Below, piece after piece: positions 49,903-58,850 of a stretch of DNA of 64,000 nucleotides. The stretch's first letter is position 1, and every line of letters begins with the position of its first letter. Origin of the DNA: an uncultured Eubacteriales bacterium. GTDB taxonomy: Bacteria; Bacillota; Clostridia; Monoglobales; Monoglobaceae. The stretch is from contig CATWQA010000009.1 in the NCBI GenBank assembly GCA_958352815.1, positions 7,192 through 71,191 of the forward strand, written 5' to 3'. The translations under genes and the position numbers were made by a program. The notes below the pieces were generated by a model. The model ran no database searches, was not told where the DNA came from, and saw nothing but the letters and a program-made list of their open reading frames with translations.

Positions 49903-51783
49903 TCAGATAATTATTGTGCTGTCGCTGGGCATACGCCAGTCCCCTCTGGGGGACAGGGTGACGGAGCCTACCTTCGGCCCGTCGGGAATGCAGGAACGTT
50001 TAAACTGGTTTTGGTAGAAGCGTCTGTAGAACGTGTCAAGCCACTTGGAGATTTCCGCCTCATCGTATTCCCCTTTAAAAGCTTCCTTTGCCAGCCTGAA
50101 TATTTTCGACTTTGAAAATCCGAACCTGAGGAAGTTATACAAAAAGAAGTCGTGAAGGGCGTAGGGACCGACCAAGCTCTCGGTCTCCTGGGAAATTTCC
50201 CCGTCCTCGGGCGGGAGCAGCTCCGGGCTCACCGGCGTGTCAAGAATATCCAGCAGAGTTGCCCGCAGCTCCTCGCCGCTTATGTCTGCAACATAGCTCA
50301 CAAGGTAACGCACAAGGGTTTTGGGTATGGAGCAGTTCACGCCGTACATGGACATGTGGTCTCCGTTATAGGTTGCCCAGCCCAGAGCCAGCTCGCTTAA
50401 ATCACCCGTGCCCACAACTATGCCGCCCGTTTCCCCGGAGTAGTCCATGAGAACCTGGGTTCTCTCTCTTGCCTGGGCGTTTTCGTAGGTGGTGTTGTGG
50501 TTGTTGATGTCCGCCCCTATATCCTCCATGTGCATGGTTACGGATTTGCTTATGGGAATTTCCTTAAAGGTTGCCCCAACGCAGCCGATCAGCCTTTTGG
50601 CATTGTTATAGGTTCTGTCCGTAGTCCCGAAGCAGGGCATGGTTACGGCGTTAATGCCCCTCGGGGGCAGGTTTAGCCTCTCAAAGGCGCGCACCGCCAC
50701 CAGCAGGGCAAGAGTGCTGTCCAGACCTCCTGAAATTCCGATCGTCACAGTCTTGCAGCCTATATGCTCCAGCCTTTTTCTGAGCCCCTCCGCCTGCATG
50801 GTGAATATAAGCTCGCACCGCTCCTTTAGCTTGTCCTTGTCCTTGGGAACAAAGGGCTGAGGGTCGAAGGCTCTGGTGAGAGGGGTCTCGGTGACAGTGG
50901 TTGAAAAGTATATTTTGCTGTAGCCTGAATTAAATTGATTGTCAAAGGTGGTCATTCGCCGCCTGTCCAGAGCTATGCGGTTCACATCAATATCTGAGTA
51001 AATAATTCCGTTTCGGAATAATTTTGACTGGTTGAGCAGGGTTCCGTTTTCACATATAATATTGTGCCCTGCAAACACCATGTCTGTTGTGGACTCGCCG
51101 CTGCCTGCGTCAGCGTATACATACCCGCACACAGCCCTTGCCGACTGGGAGGAGACCAGACCTCGGCGGTATTCGGACTTGGTGATAACCTCGTCGCTGG
51201 CCGACAGGTTCAGTATAATTGTGGCTCCGTTTTCCGCCAAATACCCTGACGGAGGGTTTGTGACCCACAAATCCTCGCAAATCTCAACTCCCACTTTAAG
51301 CTCCGAGAGCTCCTCGGCGCAGAATATCAGCTTAGGCCCCAGAGGGTAATCCCTGCCCCTAAGGCGCACCGAGGTGTTGTCCTTAAGAGAGGCAAAATGC
51401 CTTGCCTCGTAAAATTCCGAATAGTTGGGGATATGGGTCTTGGTAACAAAGCCCAAAATCTCGCCGCCCTTGATTACTGCGGCGGTGTTGTAAAGACGGT
51501 TGTTTGCCCCGATGGGCGTGCCTACGGCGATTAGAATATCCAAATCTTTTGTCTCCTCTGCAATGGTGAAAACTGCGTCTGCGGCGTTGTCAATCAGGGC
51601 GGACTGCAAAAACAGGTCGCCGCAGGTGTATGCGGTAACGCACAGCTCGGGTAGCACGATAATCTTCGCCTTGTTCTCGGCAGCCTCTTTAATTTGAGCT
51701 ATAATCTGCCGTGAGTTATATTTTGTGTCCCCTACCTTGATTTTCGGAGTTGCCGCCGCAACCTTTATAAATCCGTCTTTCAT
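49903..51783 (-). CDS. nadE: Glutamine-dependent NAD+ synthetase
   Basis: 626 residues with the two-domain build of glutamine-dependent NadE. An N-terminal nitrilase-type glutaminase has Glu in IIVLPELCVTAYTCGD, Lys in KTHIPNYSEF and Cys in GVEICEDLWV. The C-terminal synthetase has the PP-loop ISGGLDSTLALL. It amidates nicotinic acid adenine dinucleotide to NAD+. It lies 18 bases after mtaB and before a stalk-domain gene on the minus strand; pnuC, another NAD gene, is 5 kb away. Confidence 0.96.
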   Translation of the reverse strand: MKDGFIKVAAATPKIKVGDTKYNSRQIIAQIKEAAENKAKIIVLPELCVTAYTCGDLFLQSALIDNAADAVFTIAEETKDLDILIAVGTPIGANNRLYNTAAVIKGGEILGFVTKTHIPNYSEFYEARHFASLKDNTSVRLRGRDYPLGPKLIFCAEELSELKVGVEICEDLWVTNPPSGYLAENGATIILNLSASDEVITKSEYRRGLVSSQSARAVCGYVYADAGSGESTTDMVFAGHNIICENGTLLNQSKLFRNGIIYSDIDVNRIALDRRRMTTFDNQFNSGYSKIYFSTTVTETPLTRAFDPQPFVPKDKDKLKERCELIFTMQAEGLRKRLEHIGCKTVTIGISGGLDSTLALLVAVRAFERLNLPPRGINAVTMPCFGTTDRTYNNAKRLIGCVGATFKEIPISKSVTMHMEDIGADINNHNTTYENAQARERTQVLMDYSGETGGIVVGTGDLSELALGWATYNGDHMSMYGVNCSIPKTLVRYLVSYVADISGEELRATLLDILDTPVSPELLPPEDGEISQETESLVGPYALHDFFLYNFLRFGFSKSKIFRLAKEAFKGEYDEAEISKWLDTFYRRFYQNQFKRSCIPDGPKVGSVTLSPRGDWRMPSDSTIII

Positions 51784-51801
51784 AGTTATTGTTCCTTTCG
51801 C

Positions 51802-53103
51802 TTAATTTTCCTTGGCGTGCAGAAATCCGTCTCTGTACTCCCCGCCCGCAAGGGTAATGGTTTTGCCCGAGAAGCTCGGGTCGGATTTAACCAGAACGTC
51901 CATGTAGTTGGGGGTGGTTCCGTGAAACAGCCCCGGCTCCTTTTCCTGCTCAATAAGTACGTGTACGGGCTTGCCTATATATTTTTGGTAGAAATCCCGC
52001 TTCATGCTCTCCGCAAGCTTTAGCATTTTATGGCTTCTTTCGTCCTTTACGGTCTCCGCCACCATGCCGGGCAGCCTTTCCGCCCTTGTGCCCTTGCGGA
52101 TTGAATATTTAAAAATGTGCATCTGCATAAAGCCAATGGATTTACAAAATTCGTAAGACTCCTTAAACTCGTCGTCAGTCTCCCCCGCAAAGCCAACCAT
52201 AAGGTCGGTGGTGATTGAGGTGTCGGGAATGTTCTCCCGAAGGAGCTCCACCGCTCTAAGGTATTCCTCCGGAGTGTACCGTCTGTTCATTCGCTTTAAG
52301 GTTGCGCCGCAGCCGCTTTGGAGGGATAAGTGAAACTGGGGGCACAGCTTTTTAAGAGGCTTGCCTCGGCTGACGAACTCCTCGGTTATGACTACGGGCT
52401 CGATTGAGCCCAGGCGTATCCTCTCAATGCCGCTGATTTCGTTAAGAGCCTCAGCAACATCTATAAGGGTGTGTTTATTGTCTATATCTTTGCCATAGGA
52501 ACCGATGTGTATACCGGTGAGCACGACTTCCTTGTAGCCGCTCTCCGCCAAAAGAGACGCCTCCTCAATGATTTTGTTAATATCACGGGAACGCACAGGC
52601 CCTCTGGCATAGGGAATAATGCAATAGGAGCAGAAGTTGTTGCACCCGTCCTCGATTTTTATGTTCGCCCTTATGCGGCTCTGGGAGCGGGTCATGGGCA
52701 GCTCCTCGTATTCGTGAACACGAAGAATGTCCCCAACCGTATTGGTTTTCTTGCCCTTTAAGGCGGCTTCAACCAGGTCGGCAATTTTGCCGCGCCCGCT
52801 GTTGCCGATAATAACGTCCGCTCCGATTTCTCTGACCGCCTCGGGCTCGGTCTGGGCAAAGCACCCCGTGACCGCAATGACGGCATTTGGATTGAGCTTT
52901 TTCGCCCGCCGTATTTGCTGCCGCGACTTCTTCGCTCCCACCCCGGTAACGGTGCAGGTGTTAATAACGCAGACGTCTGCGGGGACGCTGTCGTCGGTGA
53001 TAACCTCGTAGCCCCGCTCCCTGAACATCTCCGCCATGGCTTCGCTTTCATATATATTTGTCTTGCAGCCCAAAGTAATAAATTTTACAGTAATTTTTGC
53101 CAC
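51802..53103 (-). CDS. mtaB: tRNA t6A37 methylthiotransferase MtaB
   Basis: 433 residues. Radical-SAM methylthiotransferase converting t6A to ms2t6A at position 37 of ANN-decoding tRNAs. It has the N-terminal UPF0004 domain with Cys in FITLGCKTN, CVINTCTVT and VTGCFAQ. The radical SAM cluster is CNNFCSYCIIPYARGP and a TRAM domain closes the protein. GTG start at 53103; the AAGGA upstream is very close, so initiation may be weak. Confidence 0.95.
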   Translation of the reverse strand: MAKITVKFITLGCKTNIYESEAMAEMFRERGYEVITDDSVPADVCVINTCTVTGVGAKKSRQQIRRAKKLNPNAVIAVTGCFAQTEPEAVREIGADVIIGNSGRGKIADLVEAALKGKKTNTVGDILRVHEYEELPMTRSQSRIRANIKIEDGCNNFCSYCIIPYARGPVRSRDINKIIEEASLLAESGYKEVVLTGIHIGSYGKDIDNKHTLIDVAEALNEISGIERIRLGSIEPVVITEEFVSRGKPLKKLCPQFHLSLQSGCGATLKRMNRRYTPEEYLRAVELLRENIPDTSITTDLMVGFAGETDDEFKESYEFCKSIGFMQMHIFKYSIRKGTRAERLPGMVAETVKDERSHKMLKLAESMKRDFYQKYIGKPVHVLIEQEKEPGLFHGTTPNYMDVLVKSDPSFSGKTITLAGGEYRDGFLHAKEN

Positions 53104-53128
53104 TTCCTTATACTATCATAATCATGTA

Positions 53129-54151
53129 TTATTCTTCAAATATTTTCAACCGTTTTACAATTTCCTCCGGTTCCGGCAACATCTCCTTCATATCTTCCGG
53201 TAATGTGTTCCGCAATTGATATGTTGCAACACCAATCGGAGCACTTGTTTGCTTCAATGCATATTCTACATAAGTCTTATCTTTGCTCTTACAAATAATA
53301 ATTCCGATAGACGGATTCTCATCCGGTAATTTTACCTGCTCATCCAATGCCGTCAAATACAGCTGCATTTTACCGGCATATTCTGCCTCAAACTCACCTA
53401 TTTTTAGTTCTATGGCAACCAAACTTTTAAGTCTTCTGTGAAAAAGCAATAAATCAATATATAAATCCTTGCTCCCGATAACCATATGATACTGATTACC
53501 TATGAATGTAAAGTCACCACCCATCTCAATTAAAAATGCCCTAACATTTTTAACCAACTGCATTTCTAACTCATGCTCTGAGTATTCCGGTGATAATCCT
53601 GCAAAATCGAAAGTGTACTCATCTTTAACTGCCAGCTTTGCTTGTACTCTTCGCTCTGCCGGTAGTGTTAAATCAAAATTAGTCTGATTCAGCAAATATT
53701 TTTCATATGTTTGTGCCTCAATAAAAGTGGTCAGTACACGCTTTGTCCAACCATAACGCTTTGTCATTTGAATATAAAATTCCCGCTGCAAATCATCTTT
53801 GCATTTCTCCATAATAACAACATTATTGCTCCAGCTAATTTCTCGCACCATTGATGCGAGTTTTTCAGATTCACGATAAGTTAAATAAAAATTACGCATT
53901 CTCCACAAATTTGCTGCTGAATATCCCCTTGCTCCCGGAAATTCCTTTTGCAACTCTTTTGATAACACCTGAACTATAGATTTTCCCCAACCTTTTTCCT
54001 GCTGTTGTCTATATATTTCTTCACCAATCTCCAAATACAAATTAATTGTTTCAGAATTAATCATTCGTAACACATGATATTGCCTGTTCTGAATTAATTG
54101 CTTTAGGTCATTCACTAAAGGCTCATATCCCACAATTTCATTCTTTTCCAT
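53129..54151 (-). CDS. DUF1016 / YhcG-family PDDEXK nuclease-domain protein
   Basis: 340 residues from ATG 54151, behind GGAGATGTGT. The N-terminal DUF1016 part contains IGEEIYRQQQEKGWGKSIV and ARGYSAANLWRMRNFYLTYR. The C-terminal part has a PDDEXK-type core: SKDLYIDLLLFHRRLKSLVAIELKIGEF (Asp...Glu-x-Lys). The family is often found with restriction systems or mobile elements and is thought to act on DNA. Base composition is clearly more AT-rich than its neighbours, a sign of transfer. The longer frame up to 54223 encodes NLAPMVREMEM, echoing KLASMVREISW inside the gene, so the upstream bases may be a scrap of a second family member. Confidence 0.85.
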   Translation of the reverse strand: MEKNEIVGYEPLVNDLKQLIQNRQYHVLRMINSETINLYLEIGEEIYRQQQEKGWGKSIVQVLSKELQKEFPGARGYSAANLWRMRNFYLTYRESEKLASMVREISWSNNVVIMEKCKDDLQREFYIQMTKRYGWTKRVLTTFIEAQTYEKYLLNQTNFDLTLPAERRVQAKLAVKDEYTFDFAGLSPEYSEHELEMQLVKNVRAFLIEMGGDFTFIGNQYHMVIGSKDLYIDLLLFHRRLKSLVAIELKIGEFEAEYAGKMQLYLTALDEQVKLPDENPSIGIIICKSKDKTYVEYALKQTSAPIGVATYQLRNTLPEDMKEMLPEPEEIVKRLKIFEE

Positions 54152-54394
54152 ACACATCTCCATTTCTCTCACCATTGGTGCGAGATTTACTAAACTTATT
54201 GCCATTATGCTGTACTTATGCAAACCGGAATAATACGAGCCGCCCTACTTCAAAAAAGTGGGGTCACAGCTGCGTCCGCTTGCCATATTAACAGTAAATA
54301 TCATATTATGCGGATTTGAGATTTTCTTGAATTCATAATCCCTGTTAATTTATATTCTCACGTTGGTATGCCTGTCGCCCACCCTGTTGCGCTC

Positions 54395-54487
54395 TGTCGG
54401 CAACAACTTAGGATTTTTATTGACATTGCATACTTTGTGCAAACCGGAATAATATGAGCCGTCCCACTTCAAAGAAGTGGGGTCACA
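54395..54487 (-). mobile_element. 93-bp double-hairpin element, copy G4
   Basis: Minus-strand ends TGTGACCCCACTTC and GTTGTTGCCGACA; 93 bp, as G2 and G3. Flanks differ from the other copies: GTTGCGCTC on one side and GCCTCCGCC on the other. Confidence 0.6.
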
Positions 54488-54562
54488 GCCGCCTCCGCCC
54501 CGAGGCCTTCGGTTTTCCCCTTCGGGGAAACCGATTGGGGCTTCGCCCCAAACCCCAATAAA

Positions 54563-54657
54563 ATTTTGATAAAGGCTTTGGCAACATTGCCGCCGCGGCT
54601 TGGCATGGCGGAATATGGGTTCGGCATTGGTTTCAAAGGCAAAGCCTTTATCAAAAT
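54563..54657. mobile_element. 95-bp inverted-repeat mini-element, copy A4
   Basis: Perfect 18-bp terminal repeats ATTTTGATAAAGGCTTTG (54563-54580) and inverse (54640-54657), same orientation as A3. Confidence 0.7.
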
Positions 54658-54884
54658 ACCGAATTTATATTGCTACACCAGATTATATCATTTACCGTCG
54701 ATTATTGCAAGGCGAAAAAATCGTTGGAAATCATTTCAGCAAACAGACAAATTTTCAGTGGTTTTGTGCATTTATCCCACAAAAGTGCGAATTATACAGA
54801 AATTTTGCAGACGTGTTTACATATACTGGGAAAGTTGCATAAAAATCATTTGTAAAAATTATACAATAATTATAAAAATTTTGA

Positions 54885-54913
54885 TTGACTAATGGAGAAT
54901 AAAATTATATAAT
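54885..54913 (+). promoter_or_regulatory. Promoter of the HPr-like gene
   Basis: TTGACT (54885-54890), 17-base spacer, TATAAT (54908-54913), 51 bases before the ATG. Confidence 0.75.
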
Positions 54914-54963
54914 TTAATTGATAAAAAATAAATTATTTTTTAATTTTTTGGAGGTAGAAAGAA

Positions 54964-55194
54964 ATGAAAAAGGTAACTGTATCATTAGCTTCGATTAATG
55001 ATGTAAAGAGCTTTGTAAACATCGTTACAAAGTATGATTTTGATGTGGATTTGATTTCGGGCAGATATGTTGTTGACGCAAAGTCTATTATGGGTATTTT
55101 CAGCCTTGATTTGTCTCAGCCTATCGAGGTTCAGGTTCAGAACGATGATTGCGCGGCATTTATGGATGAAATAAAGCCGTTCATTATCGGTTAA
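54964..55194 (+). CDS. HPr-like protein lacking the catalytic histidine
   Basis: 76 residues with the size and pattern of the PTS phosphocarrier HPr. The regulatory Ser region DAKSIMGIFSLDLSQPIEV (around Ser42) is well kept. The GLHARPA active-site loop is replaced by SINDVKSFV, so there is no His15 equivalent and it cannot carry phosphate in the usual way. Such proteins are plausible Crh-like regulators acting through Ser phosphorylation; that is inference. TTTGGAGGTAGAAAGAA precedes the ATG, and it has its own promoter. Confidence 0.75.
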   Translation: MKKVTVSLASINDVKSFVNIVTKYDFDVDLISGRYVVDAKSIMGIFSLDLSQPIEVQVQNDDCAAFMDEIKPFIIG

Positions 55195-55212
55195 TTTAAA
55201 AGCTAATAGGCG

Positions 55213-55265
55213 AACGCATGGTTGGTGGTTTTCATCAGCCGTGCGTTTCGTGCGGTTTTTTGCAG
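55213..55265 (+). terminator. Hairpin after the HPr-like gene
   Basis: A 15-pair stem with G-U pairs, AACGCATGGTTGGTG / CATCAGCCGTGCGTT, around GTTTT. GTTTTTTG follows about ten bases later, so termination may be partial. Confidence 0.5.
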
Positions 55266-55287
55266 TGTTACCGCTTCGGAGGTTTAA

Positions 55288-55716
55288 TTGGAAAACAAGT
55301 TTATGCGCCTTGCTCTTACCGAGGCGAAAACAGCTGCGGAGAACGGAGACGTTCCCGTGGGCGCCGTCATAGTAAAGGACGGGCAGGTTGTGGCAAGGGC
55401 TCACAACACTCGGGAGAAGGACTTAAACGCCTTGGGGCATGCGGAGCTTTCCGCTATTTATAAGGCGTGCGAGGTTCTCGGCAGATGGCGCCTTGACGAC
55501 TGCGACCTTTATGTGACCTTGGAGCCCTGCCTTATGTGCACGGGGGCCTGTATTCAGGCCAGGCTCAGGCGGGTGTATTTCGGCGCTTACGACCCTCAAA
55601 GGGGATACGGGGCGTCCAACCAAGTTGAGGGGCGCAGCTTTGAGTGCTACTGCGGCATTATGGAGCAGGAATGTACGGAACTTTTGAATAAGTTCTTCAA
55701 TAATTTGAGAAAATAA
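55288..55716 (+). CDS. tadA: tRNA-specific adenosine deaminase TadA
   Basis: 142 residues from TTG 55288 behind CGGAGGTTTAA. It converts wobble adenosine 34 of tRNA-Arg(ACG) to inosine. The zinc-dependent deaminase site is complete: GHAELSAI (His, Glu) and EPCLMCTGAC (two Cys). VPVGAVIVKDGQVVARAHN and the helix-rich end are typical. Confidence 0.95.
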   Translation: MENKFMRLALTEAKTAAENGDVPVGAVIVKDGQVVARAHNTREKDLNALGHAELSAIYKACEVLGRWRLDDCDLYVTLEPCLMCTGACIQARLRRVYFGAYDPQRGYGASNQVEGRSFECYCGIMEQECTELLNKFFNNLRK

Positions 55717-55757
55717 ATCGAACAATTATATACAAATATATACAAAGGAGTAAACAC

Positions 55758-58388
55758 ATGGGAAAGAAATACGTATACCTCTTTAAAGAGGGCGACGCAT
55801 CAATGAGAGAGCTTCTCGGCGGAAAGGGCGCGAACCTTGCCGAGATGACAAAGCTGGGTCTGCCCGTTCCTCAGGGCTTCACAATTTCAACAGAGGCTTG
55901 TACCCAGTATTATGAGGACGGCAGAAAGATTAACGACGATATTCAGGCTGAAATCCTTGAGAACATCACAAAGATGGAGGAGATCACAGGCAAGAAGTTC
56001 GGCGACCTTGAGAACCCCCTGCTGGTGTCCGTTCGTTCGGGAGCAAGAGCGTCTATGCCCGGTATGATGGACACAATTCTGAACCTTGGTCTCAACGAGG
56101 AAGTTGTTGAAGTTATGGCTGAGAAGTCCGGAAATCCCCGTTGGGCTTGGGACTGCTACAGAAGATTTATCCAGATGTATTCAGACGTTGTTATGGAGGT
56201 CGGCAAGAAGTACTTTGAGGTTCTTATCGACGAGATGAAAGAGGAAAAGGGTATCACTCAGGATGTAGACCTGACGGCTGAGGACTTGAAGAAGCTGGCT
56301 GACCAGTTTAAGGCTGAGTATAAGGAAAAGGTTGGCTCCGACTTCCCCACAGACCCCAAGGAGCAGCTTTTCGGAGCTGTCAGAGCGGTGTTCCGTTCAT
56401 GGGATAACCCCAGAGCTAACGTATACCGCCGCGATAACGACATTCCCTATTCATGGGGTACGGCTGTAAACGTGCAGATGATGGCGTTCGGTAACATGGG
56501 CGAGACATCGGGTACAGGCGTTGCCTTCACAAGAGACCCTGCAACAGGCGAGAAGCACCTTATGGGTGAGTTCCTTATGAACGCTCAGGGTGAGGACGTT
56601 GTTGCCGGCGTTCGCACGCCTCAGAAGATTGATAAGCTGAAGGAGGTTATGCCTGAGGTTTATGACCAGTTTGTGGGAATTTGCAGCAAGCTGGAAAAAC
56701 ACTACAGAGATATGCAGGATATGGAGTTCACAATCGAGGACAAGAAGCTCTATATGCTCCAGACCAGAAACGGTAAGAGAACGGCTCAGGCTGCTCTTAA
56801 GATTGCCTGCGACCTGGTTGACGAGGGCATGATTACAGAGGAAGAAGCAGTTCTTATGATTGACCCCAGAAACCTTGACACCCTGCTCCATCCCCAGTTT
56901 GACCAGGCTGCTCTTAAGGCGGCAACTCCCGCCGCAAGGGCTTTGGCTGCGTCTCCCGGCGCTGCCTGCGGTAAGGTTGTGTTCACGGCTGAGGACGCAA
57001 AGGACTGGAACGCAAGAGGCGAAAAGGTTATTCTGGTTAGACTTGAGACCTCTCCCGAGGATATCGAGGGCATGAAGGCCGCTCAGGGTATTCTGACGGT
57101 TCGCGGAGGTATGACCTCTCACGCTGCCGTTGTTGCCCGCGGTATGGGTATCTGCTGCGTATCAGGCTGCTCCGAAATCAATATGGACGAGGAAAACAAG
57201 AAGTTCACTCTGGCGGGCAAGACCTATGTTGAGGGTGATTATATTTCACTTGACGGCTCCACCGGTAATATTTATGACGGCGTTATCCCCACTGTTGACG
57301 CTTCCATCAGCGGAACCTTCGGCAGAATTATGGGCTGGGCTGATAAGTACAGAACAATGAAGGTAAGAACAAATGCGGACACACCTGACGACGCTAAGAG
57401 AGCAAGAGAGCTGGGCGCAGAGGGTATCGGTCTTTGCCGTACAGAGCACATGTTCTTCGGCGGTAACAGAATTGACGCATTCAGAGAGATGATTTGCTCA
57501 GACACTCTGGAGGAGAGAGAGGCCGCACTGGCTAAAATTCTCCCCATGCAGCAGGGCGACTTTGAGGCTCTGTATGAGGCTCTGGAGGGTAACCCGGTTA
57601 CAATCCGTTTCCTTGACCCGCCCCTTCACGAGTTCGTTCCCACAGAGGAGGCGGACATTGAGGCTCTGGCAAAGACTCAGGGCAAGAGCGTTGAGGACAT
57701 CAAGGCTATTATCGCATCCCTCCACGAGTTCAACCCCATGATGGGTCACAGAGGCTGCCGTCTTGCGGTTACCTATCCCGAAATCGCAAAGATGCAGACA
57801 AGCGCAATTATCCGCGCCGCTATTAACGTTAAGAGCAAGCACCCCGACTGGAACATAGTTCCCGAGATTATGATTCCTCTGGTTGGCGACGTTAAGGAGC
57901 TCAAGTACGTTAAGGACGTTGTTGTTGAGACTGCCGACGCCGAGATTAAGGCGGCAGGCGCAGACCTTAAGTATGAGGTGGGAACAATGATAGAAATCCC
58001 GAGAGCTGCGCTCCTGGCTGATGAAATTGCTGAGGAGGCTGAGTTCTTCTGCTTCGGTACCAATGACCTGACCCAGATGACCTACGGCTTCTCAAGAGAC
58101 GATGCGGGCAAGTTCCTGGACGCTTACTACGACACCAAGATTTTTGAGAACGATCCCTTTGCAAAGCTGGATCAGAGCGGCGTAGGCAAGCTCATGGAAA
58201 TGGCAATCAAGCTGGGCAAGTCAAAGAGAGACTCTCTCCATGTGGGTATCTGCGGCGAGCACGGCGGCGACCCCACATCGGTAGAGTTCTGCAATAAGAT
58301 CGGTCTTGACTATGTATCGTGTTCACCCTTCCGTGTTCCGATTGCAAGATTGGCAGCGGCTCAGGCAGCTATCAAGGCGAGCAAGTAA
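55758..58388 (+). CDS. ppdK: Pyruvate, phosphate dikinase
   Basis: 876 residues. Interconverts pyruvate + ATP + phosphate and phosphoenolpyruvate + AMP + pyrophosphate; in many anaerobes it replaces pyruvate kinase or feeds gluconeogenesis. The N-terminal ATP-grasp part starts YVYLFKEGDASMRELLGGKG. The swivelling domain has the phosphorylated His in GGMTSHAAVVARGMG (about residue 455). The C-terminal PEP/pyruvate TIM barrel has GLCRTEHMFF and FCFGTNDLTQMT, with the catalytic Cys in VGICGEHGGDP. An AAAGGAG site precedes it and a strong terminator follows. Confidence 0.98.
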   Translation: MGKKYVYLFKEGDASMRELLGGKGANLAEMTKLGLPVPQGFTISTEACTQYYEDGRKINDDIQAEILENITKMEEITGKKFGDLENPLLVSVRSGARASMPGMMDTILNLGLNEEVVEVMAEKSGNPRWAWDCYRRFIQMYSDVVMEVGKKYFEVLIDEMKEEKGITQDVDLTAEDLKKLADQFKAEYKEKVGSDFPTDPKEQLFGAVRAVFRSWDNPRANVYRRDNDIPYSWGTAVNVQMMAFGNMGETSGTGVAFTRDPATGEKHLMGEFLMNAQGEDVVAGVRTPQKIDKLKEVMPEVYDQFVGICSKLEKHYRDMQDMEFTIEDKKLYMLQTRNGKRTAQAALKIACDLVDEGMITEEEAVLMIDPRNLDTLLHPQFDQAALKAATPAARALAASPGAACGKVVFTAEDAKDWNARGEKVILVRLETSPEDIEGMKAAQGILTVRGGMTSHAAVVARGMGICCVSGCSEINMDEENKKFTLAGKTYVEGDYISLDGSTGNIYDGVIPTVDASISGTFGRIMGWADKYRTMKVRTNADTPDDAKRARELGAEGIGLCRTEHMFFGGNRIDAFREMICSDTLEEREAALAKILPMQQGDFEALYEALEGNPVTIRFLDPPLHEFVPTEEADIEALAKTQGKSVEDIKAIIASLHEFNPMMGHRGCRLAVTYPEIAKMQTSAIIRAAINVKSKHPDWNIVPEIMIPLVGDVKELKYVKDVVVETADAEIKAAGADLKYEVGTMIEIPRAALLADEIAEEAEFFCFGTNDLTQMTYGFSRDDAGKFLDAYYDTKIFENDPFAKLDQSGVGKLMEMAIKLGKSKRDSLHVGICGEHGGDPTSVEFCNKIGLDYVSCSPFRVPIARLAAAQAAIKASK

Positions 58389-58426
58389 TAAATCTCTTTT
58401 CATAGGCTGTAAAATTGATACTAATC

Positions 58427-58458
58427 GGCGGTATGGGGCTCCCATACCGCCTTGTTTT
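58427..58458 (+). terminator. Terminator of ppdK
   Basis: Eleven-pair stem GGCGGTATGGG / CCCATACCGCC with a GCT loop and TTGTTTT after it. Confidence 0.88.
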
Positions 58459-58850
58459 GCCTAAAAGCCTTTATCAAAATAGACGGGTTCAAATATGTGT
58501 AACCGTATGATTTGTAGGGGGCGGATTCCTATACGCCCCGAATACATACCAACAGCTTTTATCAAAGAGAAAGGGTTGGTATATACATATCCCTCCAATT
58601 CGTAGGGGCGCCGCTTGCCGCGCCCGTTGAAACACTAACTGTTAACGCCATATGATGCGGATTTGGGTGTTTGTTTAAATCATAATTCCTGTTAATTTTA
58701 TTCTCACATCGGTTTGCGTGCGGGGCGTCTGGGAAGCCGCCCCCTACATCATAGACGGTCACGTATAGGAAATTGTAGAAAGATAAATAGATTTTGTTAT
58801 TGGCCTTATGCCGTATAAGTAAAAATTAAGATTTTTGGAGGTAAAACAGT
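58459..58850. repeat. Repeat block after ppdK
   Basis: No gene. A half 95-bp element (AAAGCCTTTATCAAAAT near 58465) precedes the enlarged 149-bp-type element B4 (58514-58747). About 100 AT-rich bases follow up to the next ATG. Confidence 0.6.
58514..58747. mobile_element. 149-bp-type mini-element, copy B4, enlarged by an insert
   Basis: Terminal repeats at 58514-58540 and 58721-58747, but 234 bp apart end to end. The extra ~85 bp contain the GTAGGGGCGCCGCTTGCCGCGCCCG palindromic repeat (58601-58625) also found near 290 and 16.77 kb, so another repeat has entered the element. Confidence 0.6.

Larger units (their letters stand above)
54152..54884. repeat. Repeat block upstream of the HPr-like gene
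   Basis: No gene. In order: a short DUF1016-like scrap (54152-54223), a truncated 93-bp element (about 54208-54268), a fragment of the 149-bp element interior (CATAATATGATATTTACTG inverted near 54300), the 93-bp element G4 (54395-54487), a GC-rich hairpin repeat (about 54497-54560) and the 95-bp element A4 (54563-54657). AT-rich sequence without features then runs to the promoter at 54885. Confidence 0.6.
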
